Shown here piece by piece: positions 1 through 4,403 of a DNA stretch of 5,460 bases. The position numbers were made by a program, and so were the translations under genes. How positions within the stretch are numbered: position 1 is the first letter of the stretch; the number at the start of each line of letters is the position of its first letter. A model generated the notes under the pieces. It worked only from the letters and a program-made list of their open reading frames with translations, was not told the DNA's origin and did no database searches. The DNA lies in assembly GCA_007132365.1 (NCBI GenBank), contig SLOS01000371.1:1-5460 (forward strand). The letters run 5' to 3'. Origin of the DNA: Bacteroidales bacterium. Its GTDB lineage: Bacteria > Bacteroidota > Bacteroidia > Bacteroidales > PUMT01.

Positions 1-642
1 ACTGAAGATGCCCTGATTGACCTTGATTTTCTTGGAATTCATAATTTGTTGGTTTTGAGAGGGGACGGCGATAAGGGAACAGGGACTTTTTTACCTCATC
101 CTGATGGTCACTCATATGCTGTTGACCTTGTTAAACAGATAATGAATATGAACCGGGGGATCTATCTTGAGCCTTACCATGATGATCCTGCAGCCACAAA
201 TTTTTCAGTTGGAATAGCAGGGTACCCTGAGAAGCATTGTGAGGCTCCCAGCATGGAGAGCGACCTTTTTCACCTGAAAAATAAGGTCGAAGCAGGGGCG
301 GAGTATATAGTTACCCAGATGTTTTTTGACAATAATGTGTTTTTTGATTTTGTTAAAAAGTGCCGGGAAAACGGTATAATGGTCCCTGTTATTCCCGGTA
401 TCAAGCCTGTGGCCATAAAAAAGCACCTTGAGATACTTCCAAAGGTTTTTGGTGTAGGAATTCCCACAGAACTTGCAGGCGAGATACGGGCATGTAAAAC
501 GGACGGTGATGTCTACCGGCTTGGTATCGAATGGGCCGTCACCCAGTCCGCCGAACTGAAAAAATCAGGAGTTCCTGCCATCCATTATTATACCATGAGC
601 CGGCCCGATAATATTGTAAACATTGTCAGCAGGGTTTTCTGA
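1..642 (+). CDS. metF: Methylenetetrahydrofolate reductase, 5'-truncated by window edge
   Basis: This is the C-terminal 213 residues of 5,10-methylenetetrahydrofolate reductase, the cytoplasmic FAD enzyme that makes 5-methyltetrahydrofolate for methionine synthesis. Reading is open from base 1 in frame 1, so the start lies upstream and the in-frame TTG at 46 is not a start. Family landmarks are clear: LVLRGD (visible residues 17-22, matching the E. coli region ending at Asp120), VGIAGYPEKHCEAPS, a GAEYIVTQMFFDN block, VPVIPGIKP, and a C-terminal HYYTMSR block just before the stop. By comparison with the roughly 296-residue E. coli enzyme, about 98 N-terminal residues are missing, including the catalytic Glu region. 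The C-terminus is where the family normally ends, so this end is intact. It is followed by a 249-bp intergenic region with its own promoter, so it is probably not co-transcribed with the genes that follow. Nothing in the window links it to a Wood-Ljungdahl cluster. Confidence 0.96.
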   Translation, partial: TEDALIDLDFLGIHNLLVLRGDGDKGTGTFLPHPDGHSYAVDLVKQIMNMNRGIYLEPYHDDPAATNFSVGIAGYPEKHCEAPSMESDLFHLKNKVEAGAEYIVTQMFFDNNVFFDFVKKCRENGIMVPVIPGIKPVAIKKHLEILPKVFGVGIPTELAGEIRACKTDGDVYRLGIEWAVTQSAELKKSGVPAIHYYTMSRPDNIVNIVSRVF

Positions 643-714
643 TGCTGTCTGAAAAAGTGATATTCTCCGGTCCTCCCGCCAATGCTCCCCGGCAGTGTTG
701 ATTTGCCCTGCCCG

Positions 715-768
715 TATTCATTTATGATAGTTATCTGGAATGTCTATAAATTAACTGTTAAATGAATA
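715..768. repeat. 10-bp inverted repeat downstream of metF
   Basis: TATTCATTTA (715-724) and TAAATGAATA (759-768) are perfect reverse complements separated by 34 bases. The right arm overlaps the first Rex-like palindrome (755-772). The stem is almost all A/T and has no T-run after it, so it is a poor intrinsic terminator. It may be a by-product of AT-rich sequence or a DNA-level protein site. I see no convincing GC-rich terminator after metF. Confidence 0.4.
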
Positions 769-772
769 ACAG
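755..772. promoter_or_regulatory. Rex-like (or CRP/FNR-like) operator, site 1
   Basis: CTGTTAA-ATGA-ATAACAG contains the exact palindrome TGTTA-N6-TAACA; with the flanking A754 and T773, seven base pairs are symmetric on each side. It matches 11 of 14 fixed positions of a combined Rex consensus TTGTKAA-N4-TTMACAA. Rex is the NADH/NAD+-sensing repressor of fermentation and hydrogenase genes. The 5-N6-5 geometry also fits CRP/FNR-family sites (TGTGA-N6-TCACA), so the regulator is not settled. It lies just upstream of the promoter at 796-826. Confidence 0.5.
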
Positions 773-789
773 TGTTAAATAAATCACAA
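772..789. promoter_or_regulatory. Rex-like operator, site 2
   Basis: GTGTTAA-ATAA-ATCACAA matches 12 of 14 fixed positions of TTGTKAA-N4-TTMACAA. It shares its first base with the end of site 1 and its left half repeats site 1 at a 17-bp step (TGTTAAATGAAT at 756, TGTTAAATAAAT at 773). The two sites form a tandem pair ending 6 bp before the predicted -33 element, suited to co-operative binding next to RNA polymerase. The assignment rests on motif similarity only. Confidence 0.45.
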
Positions 790-795
790 AAAAAC

Positions 796-826
796 TTGCA
801 AATCATTGTCGGAGTGTTTATTTTTG
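796..826 (+). promoter_or_regulatory. Bacteroidota-type promoter for the DRTGG/hydrogenase-sensor genes
   Basis: TTG at 796-798 is followed by a 20-bp spacer and TATTTTTG at 819-826, a perfect fit to the Bacteroidota sigma-ABfr consensus (-33 TTG/TTTG, about 20 bp, -7 TAnnTTTG). Transcription would begin near 831-834, giving a leader of about 60 bases before the ATG at 892. Rex-like sites lie directly upstream (755-789) and across the predicted start point (829-846). Confidence 0.6.
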
Positions 827-828
827 TA

Positions 829-846
829 TTGTTAATTAAATAACAC
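829..846. promoter_or_regulatory. Rex-like (or CRP/FNR-like) operator, site 3
   Basis: TTGTTAA-TTAA-ATAACAC is the second exact TGTTA-N6-TAACA palindrome in this region (830-845) and matches 12 of 14 positions of TTGTKAA-N4-TTMACAA, with a perfect left half. It begins 2 bp after the -7 element and covers the predicted transcription start, a classical repressor position. An isolated perfect half-site, TTAACAA, lies at 876-882 close to the start codon. Confidence 0.55.
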
Positions 847-891
847 ATTCAATATTCAATTACAATTCTGATCAGTTAACAACCTTAGCAT

Positions 892-1236
892 ATGAAGCTG
901 CAGGAAATAGCAAATAAAATCGACGGCAGGGTAATTACAGCAACTAACAATGGAAGCATGACCTATGATATGGCTTTTGCTTCAGACTTAATGAGTGATG
1001 TGCTTACCCTGCAAAACGATAATATGGTATTGATCACGGGTCTTGCAACCCTGCAAACCATCAGAACTGCCGAGATGGCCGACATAAACTGCATTATATT
1101 TGTAAGAAACAAAAAAGTGACGGCTGAGATGGTTAAGCTTGCCTCTGATAGTGGAATTGATATTATAGAATGCCGTTATTCAATGTTCCGGACAAGCGGA
1201 TTGCTTTTTCAGTCCGGGTTAAAACCTGTATATTGA
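892..1236 (+). CDS. Stand-alone DRTGG-domain protein (copy 1)
   Basis: This 114-residue cytoplasmic protein is essentially one DRTGG domain, a small alpha/beta domain named from phosphotransacetylase- and CBS-linked proteins and related to the N-terminal domain of HPr kinase. Its ligand is unknown. Visible family features are the N-terminal helix (residues 1-12), the ASDLMSDV segment (30-37), the NMVLITG strand (44-50) and the hydrophobic CIIFVRN strand (67-73). There is no attached kinase, CBS or acyltransferase domain and no signal or membrane segment. It aligns without gaps to the second DRTGG protein at 3254 over about the first 71 residues. Single-domain DRTGG proteins of this kind recur beside hydrogenase-like sensors and GHKL ATPases in anaerobes, suggesting a small-ligand or partner-binding role in the same system; that role is inference. 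The ATG at 892 has no Shine-Dalgarno, usual for Bacteroidota. Its stop lies 7 bases before the next gene, so it is the first gene of an operon. Confidence 0.85.
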   Translation: MKLQEIANKIDGRVITATNNGSMTYDMAFASDLMSDVLTLQNDNMVLITGLATLQTIRTAEMADINCIIFVRNKKVTAEMVKLASDSGIDIIECRYSMFRTSGLLFQSGLKPVY

Positions 1237-1243
1237 GGTTTAT

Positions 1244-1654
1244 ATGCAATTTGAGTATTCAATAGAGGGCGGAAATTTTTCCAGGGCCGGATATGCTTCA
1301 AGCGAAGTGAAAAAGAAGCTGAAACAACTTAATGTTGACCTGCAGGTTATCAAAAGGGTTGTTGTAGCTCTTTATGAAGCCGAGGTAAATGTGGTTGCTC
1401 ATGCATATAATGGAAGGATGGAGGTGGAAATAGACAAGGATAAAATAAAGCTTGCTCTTGTGGATTCGGGACCCGGTATCCCTGATATAGACAAGGCAAT
1501 GGAAGAGGGCTACTCAACTGCCACACCTGAGGTAAGGGAAATGGGGTTCGGTGCGGGAATGGGTTTGCCGAATATAAAAAAGAACGTTGATGTTCTTACA
1601 ATAAATAGTGTGGTAGGAAAGGGAACTACTGTTCAAATGATAACATATATTTAA
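1244..1654 (+). CDS. RsbW/SpoIIAB-like GHKL ATPase (anti-sigma-factor-type)
   Basis: This 136-residue single-domain protein belongs to the GHKL ATPase superfamily, closest in form to the anti-sigma kinases RsbW and SpoIIAB. The N-box is YEAEVNVVAHA (residues 44-54, with Glu45 and Asn49), the G1 box is DSGPGIPD (74-81), the G2 glycine loop is GFGAGMGLPNIKK (101-113), and the GKGTTV motif (125-130) closes the fold. The motifs needed to bind Mg-ATP are therefore present. RsbW-type proteins phosphorylate a STAS-domain antagonist on Ser/Thr and bind a sigma factor, but neither partner is encoded in the window. The partner may be the hydrogenase-like protein downstream or a distant gene. GAGG at 1235-1238 overlaps the previous stop and lies 5 bases before the ATG. 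The gene is followed after 14 bases by the hydrogenase-like gene, so translational coupling is likely. Kinase activity is inferred from the family, not shown. Confidence 0.88.
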   Translation: MQFEYSIEGGNFSRAGYASSEVKKKLKQLNVDLQVIKRVVVALYEAEVNVVAHAYNGRMEVEIDKDKIKLALVDSGPGIPDIDKAMEEGYSTATPEVREMGFGAGMGLPNIKKNVDVLTINSVVGKGTTVQMITYI

Positions 1655-1658
1655 AATC

Positions 1659-1666
1659 GGGAGGGG
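1659..1666 (+). promoter_or_regulatory. Strong Shine-Dalgarno of the sensor hydrogenase gene
   Basis: GGGAGGGG ends 2 bases before the ATG at 1669, while most other starts in the window have weak or no Shine-Dalgarno. Pairing through the GGAGG part gives a slightly short but workable spacing. It supports 1669 as the start and suggests the sensor is translated efficiently. Confidence 0.5.
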
Positions 1667-1668
1667 AA

Positions 1669-3030
1669 ATGAAGAAGCCGGATTTTCATCATGCGCTGAA
1701 AATTGTCAGGGAGGTTTGCATAGGTTGTACTCACTGTATGAATATTTGCCCTACAGAAGCCATTCGTGTAACAAATGGTAAGGCCGTGCTGATAGACAAC
1801 CGTTGTGTGGATTGCGGTTTTTGCTACAGGGTATGCCCTGTAAATGCAATAATTGTTGAGCAGGATGATTTCAACAGAATATTTGAATATAAAACACGTG
1901 TTGCACTTGTGCCTTCGGTTATGACAGGGCAGTTTCCGGATAATATCACTACCCGGCAAATATACAGTGAGTTGATGGAACTCGGTTTTACCCATGTTTT
2001 TGAAGTGGAACAGGGAGTGGAGGTTCTATTTGAGGCAATGACCGAATATCTTGAGAAAAACAGCAAAACCAAACCTCTCATATCCTCCTTTTGTCCCGCG
2101 ATAGTCCGTCTGATCCAGGTTAAGTTTCCTGCCCTGGTCGATAATATTATAAATCTCAATCCGCCACTTGATATATCGGCACTTTATTTCCGTGAGCAGC
2201 TTGTGGATGAGGGTCATGACGAAAATGACATTGGTATTTTTTACATAACTCCATGTGCGGCCAAGATTGCAGCTGTCAAGACTCCCCCGGGAGAAAACGA
2301 TTCTCCCATAACCGGTGTGATAAACATGAATTTTATATTCAATAAGGTTTATACACGTATAAAGCAAGGTACTGGAGATTCCTGTATAGTACCCGATATT
2401 TGCAGTTTATCAGCACGTTCCATCCTCTGGAGCCTGACCAACGGAGAATCTGTACATGCCGGTGGCAGAAGTATGGCCGTGGATGAAATACACAATGTGA
2501 TCAATTTTTTGGAACAGCTTGAAAATGAGGAAATAAAAGACATAGATTTTCTTGAGTTGCGTGCCTGTGATGAAAGCTGTGCGGGTGGTGTGCTTACCAC
2601 TGCAAACCGCTTCTTTACTGTCGAAAGGTTAAAAAAAAGGGCCGCCAGGGCAGTATCGGACACTGAAATAACTGACCAGGAGGGAAAGACCGGAATGTTC
2701 CGGCATAAAGAGAAACTGAAAAAAAGGATGACCGTCCAGCCTTTTGAACCCCGGTCTATGATGAAGCTGGATGAAGATATGTCAGAAGCTCTGAAGAAAA
2801 TGAAACGGGTGGAGGAAATTGGCAAATGTCTTCCTGATGTGGATTGCGGTGCCTGCGGTTCACCCAATTGCCGCTCCTTTGCCGAAGATATCGTCCAGGG
2901 TTATTCAAAGATCAACCAGTGTGTTTTCGTGCAGAGGATTTTTGAAAAAAAAGGAATCTTGTCCCCCGAAGAGTCTATTAATATAATGAAGGGGGTATGG
3001 GGGAACGAAAAACTTGACAAAAATTGCTGA
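1669..3030 (+). CDS. Putative sensory [FeFe]-hydrogenase-like iron-sulfur protein (HydS-like)
   Basis: This 453-residue soluble protein has three parts. Residues 10-65 are a two-cluster ferredoxin domain with Cys17/20/23/27 and Cys46/49/52/56. Residues about 76-320 are an [FeFe]-hydrogenase large-subunit domain. Its H-cluster loops are SSFCP (139-143; usual TSCCP), TPCAAKIAA (194-202; usual PCxxKxxE) and LRACDESCAGG (297-307; usual MxCxxGCxxGG). The four H-cluster ligands are kept (Cys142, Cys196, Cys300, Cys304), as is Lys199. The proton-relay Cys of the first loop is Phe141, the loop-2 Glu is Ala202 and the loop-3 Met is Arg298. Residues 387-418 carry a further four-Cys cluster motif (Cys393, 396, 401, 418) of the RnfB/ASF type. 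Such changes mark the group C/D putative sensory hydrogenases, which turn H2 over slowly. No PAS, kinase or phosphatase domain is attached, so the form is nearer group D than PAS-bearing group C. It probably passes redox state to the neighbouring ATPases (inference). H-cluster maturases (HydEFG) must be encoded elsewhere. Confidence 0.88.
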   Translation: MKKPDFHHALKIVREVCIGCTHCMNICPTEAIRVTNGKAVLIDNRCVDCGFCYRVCPVNAIIVEQDDFNRIFEYKTRVALVPSVMTGQFPDNITTRQIYSELMELGFTHVFEVEQGVEVLFEAMTEYLEKNSKTKPLISSFCPAIVRLIQVKFPALVDNIINLNPPLDISALYFREQLVDEGHDENDIGIFYITPCAAKIAAVKTPPGENDSPITGVINMNFIFNKVYTRIKQGTGDSCIVPDICSLSARSILWSLTNGESVHAGGRSMAVDEIHNVINFLEQLENEEIKDIDFLELRACDESCAGGVLTTANRFFTVERLKKRAARAVSDTEITDQEGKTGMFRHKEKLKKRMTVQPFEPRSMMKLDEDMSEALKKMKRVEEIGKCLPDVDCGACGSPNCRSFAEDIVQGYSKINQCVFVQRIFEKKGILSPEESINIMKGVWGNEKLDKNC

Positions 3031-3122
3031 TTGCTTCTCATCAATCCGGGGCCGCTCAAAACAATAGTCGGGTTCGGATAAATTTGAAATAATGATAATC
3101 TTATAAATGCATAATGTTATAA

Positions 3123-3173
3123 AACCCCCATGAGCTAAAGAACGCAAAAAGATATTTATAAAGCATGGGGGTT
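3123..3173. repeat. 10-bp perfect inverted repeat (long hairpin) in the 3031-3253 intergenic region
   Basis: AACCCCCATG (3123-3132) and CATGGGGGTT (3164-3173) are perfect reverse complements around a 31-base A-rich loop. CCATGGG at 3174-3180 could compete for the left arm, giving an alternative structure. On the + strand no T-run follows, so it is not a standard terminator; on the - strand TTTT follows the stem, but no gene there needs ending. It separates the sensor hydrogenase from the second DRTGG gene and may stabilise or divide the mRNA, or act in the leader of the downstream genes. Confidence 0.55.
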
Positions 3174-3182
3174 CCATGGGAA

Positions 3183-3214
3183 TTGAAAAGCATTTTAACC
3201 GTTATGTGAATTTG
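3183..3214 (+). promoter_or_regulatory. Possible promoter for the second DRTGG/PHP/ATPase gene group
   Basis: TTG at 3183-3185, a 21-bp spacer and TGAATTTG at 3207-3214 fit the Bacteroidota promoter consensus with one mismatch (TG for TA). Transcription would begin near 3220, about 35 bases before the ATG at 3254. A perfect TAAATTTG at 3079-3086 is an alternative -7 element, but it lacks a -33 partner. Read-through from the upstream operon is also possible. Confidence 0.3.
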
Positions 3215-3234
3215 TAACATCTTGTTAAATAAAT
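3205..3234. repeat. Regulatory block partly duplicated from 756-784
   Basis: The 12-mer TGTTAAATAAAT occurs exactly at 773-784 and again at 3223-3234. In both places TAACA precedes it closely (767-771 with 1 base between; 3215-3219 with 3 bases between), and a TGTKA half-site stands before that (TGTTA at 756 with a 6-base gap; TGTGA at 3205 with a 5-base gap). Both blocks lie upstream of a DRTGG gene. The second copy is degenerate as a Rex/CRP-type operator because its right-hand half-site is lost and the spacing has shifted. Confidence 0.5.
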
Positions 3235-3253
3235 TGATAAACATACTTTATAC

Positions 3254-3589
3254 ATGAAAGTTTCTGATCTGATAAAAGAACTGGGCCTGAAGGTGTTCGC
3301 AGGAGCAGGTGGCCTGGACAGGGATATTGACGGAGGATATGTTTCTGATTTGCTGAGCGACGTTATGGGTAATGCCGATACAGGCATGGTATGGATCACA
3401 CTGCAAACACATAAGAATGTGATGGCCATAGCATCCCTCAAGGATCTTGCTGCCGTTATCCTGGTGAAGGGGTTAAGGCCTGATGCTGATATGGCTGCCC
3501 AGGGTGACATTGAGGGTATCCCGGTTCTGGGGTCTGATGATCAGACCTTCGATGTTGCAGGAAGGCTTTATGGCCTGATAAAAAAGTGA
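3254..3589 (+). CDS. Stand-alone DRTGG-domain protein (copy 2)
   Basis: This 111-residue single DRTGG-domain protein is a paralogue of the one at 892. It shares, at identical residue numbers, SDLxSDV (31-37) and MVxIT (45-49), as well as Ala60, Asp64, Ile69 and Val71. It also keeps the LDRDIDGGYVSDLLSD stretch (21-36), closer to the motif that names the domain than the equivalent part of copy 1. No second domain, signal peptide or membrane segment is present. The biochemical role is unknown; domain relatives sit next to nucleotide-binding or phosphotransfer domains. It begins a second gene group with the PHP phosphoesterase and GHKL ATPase. The ATG at 3254 has no Shine-Dalgarno but is the first Met in frame and matches the start of copy 1 (MK followed by the same helix). 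The two copies differ in the loop after residue 71, which may mean different ligands or partners. Confidence 0.85.
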   Translation: MKVSDLIKELGLKVFAGAGGLDRDIDGGYVSDLLSDVMGNADTGMVWITLQTHKNVMAIASLKDLAAVILVKGLRPDADMAAQGDIEGIPVLGSDDQTFDVAGRLYGLIKK

Positions 3590-3662
3590 TTTTGAACTTT
3601 CGGGTATGTGCCGGGATTAAAATGGAATTAAATGACTTATTATCAGGCTATTAATTTGTACT

Positions 3663-4403
3663 ATGAAGGATTTCAGTGCTGATCTGCATATACATTCTGT
3701 GCTGTCACCATGCGGGGACCTGGATATGAGTCCCCGCAACATAATCCGTCGTGCGGGGGAGATGCAGATCGATATCATCGGAATCACTGATCACAACTCA
3801 ACCAGACACGGTCCGCTTATGCGCAGGCTTGGAAGGGAAAACGGGATATTTGTTCTGACCGGGGCGGAGGTGACCAGCAGGGAGGAGGTACACTGCCTTT
3901 CATTTTTTGAAGATGATAGACAGCTTGCATCTTTTCAGAGGTACCTGGATGATCATCTGATTCCTTTTCCCAGTGATCCCCTTCGCTTTGGTCACCAAAT
4001 TGTTGTTGATCAGGACGATAACATTCTTGAGGAGGAAAAAAATCTGCTGATTTATTCAATTGATCAGACTGTTAATCAGATAGAAGAGGTGGTTCACCTG
4101 CATAACGGGCTGTTTATTCCTGCACATATCAACAGGGAAAGAAACAGTATGACCAGCCAGCTGGGTTTTGTGCCTTCAGATATTATTATTGATGCACTTG
4201 AGATATCAAGACATGTGAGCAAAGTTGATTTTCTGAAACTCCATCCCGGTCTTGAAGATTATACATTTATCCAAAGTTCTGATGCCCATTTTCCTGAAGA
4301 TATCGGGAAGGTATACTCTGTTTTCAGGCTGGAGGAGATCAGTTTCAGGGAGATTAGAATGGCTCTTGCAAAAAAGGGAGGAAGGGAGGTAATTTTGCCA
4401 TGA
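3663..4403 (+). CDS. PHP-family metal-dependent phosphoesterase
   Basis: This 246-residue cytoplasmic protein has a full set of PHP (polymerase and histidinol phosphatase) metal-ligand motifs: DLHIHS (7-12, His9 and His11), ITDHN (41-45, Asp43 and His44), GAEV with Glu69, EEVHCLS with His77, PAHINR with His155, and SSDAHF with Asp207 and His209. A three-metal phosphoesterase site is therefore likely intact. Relatives include histidinol phosphatase and nucleotide or oligonucleotide phosphatases such as TrpH/YciV, but there is no histidine gene nearby and the substrate cannot be read from the sequence. Its place between a DRTGG protein and a GHKL ATPase in a hydrogenase-sensor cluster suggests it removes phosphate from a nucleotide, signal molecule or phosphoprotein (inference). 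The SPCGDLDMSP stretch after motif I (15-24) is typical of this hydrogenase-linked subfamily as I recall it. The ATG at 3663 has no Shine-Dalgarno; 73 bases separate it from the previous gene. Its TGA overlaps the next start as ATGA. Confidence 0.88.
   Translation: MKDFSADLHIHSVLSPCGDLDMSPRNIIRRAGEMQIDIIGITDHNSTRHGPLMRRLGRENGIFVLTGAEVTSREEVHCLSFFEDDRQLASFQRYLDDHLIPFPSDPLRFGHQIVVDQDDNILEEEKNLLIYSIDQTVNQIEEVVHLHNGLFIPAHINRERNSMTSQLGFVPSDIIIDALEISRHVSKVDFLKLHPGLEDYTFIQSSDAHFPEDIGKVYSVFRLEEISFREIRMALAKKGGREVILP
4384..4389 (+). promoter_or_regulatory. Shine-Dalgarno of the overlapping GHKL ATPase gene
   Basis: GGGAGG lies inside the last codons of the PHP gene, 10 bases before the ATG at 4400. 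It supports the overlapping start and translational coupling. Confidence 0.5.

Noticed and set aside
46..642. MetF reading frame starting with TTG at 46
   Set aside because: The frame is open to base 1 and the preceding residues (EDALIDLDFLGIHN) match MetF, so this is a 5'-truncated gene, not a short one.
643..714. Intrinsic terminator after metF
   Set aside because: Only 4-bp stems (e.g. GGCA 691-694 with TGCC 704-707) and no T-run are present.
2349..2867. 172-residue minus-strand open frame
   Set aside because: It lies opposite the hydrogenase-like gene, is rich in Ser/Phe as expected of an antisense shadow, and shows no family motif. Other minus-strand frames (e.g. 1651-1995, 2905-3177, 4801-5118) were rejected for the same reason.
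1669..3030. Reading this gene as a catalytic, H2-producing [FeFe] hydrogenase
   Set aside because: The proton-relay Cys, the loop-2 Glu and the loop-3 Met are all replaced, and the neighbours are signalling-type proteins.
3079..3086. TAAATTTG as a promoter -7 element
   Set aside because: It is a perfect TAnnTTTG, but there is no TTG or TTTG about 20 bp upstream; kept only as an alternative to the candidate at 3183-3214.
3222..3239. Full Rex operator at TTGTTAAATAA before the second DRTGG gene
   Set aside because: The left half is perfect, but the right half (ATTGATA) matches only 2 of 7 positions; reported only as part of a degenerate duplicated block.
3651..3658. TTAATTTG just before the PHP gene as a promoter
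   Set aside because: It has one mismatch, no -33 partner at suitable distance, and would start transcription at the ATG itself.
3663..4403. Histidinol phosphatase (hisK)
   Set aside because: The PHP fold is shared, but there are no histidine biosynthesis genes nearby and the context is redox signalling.
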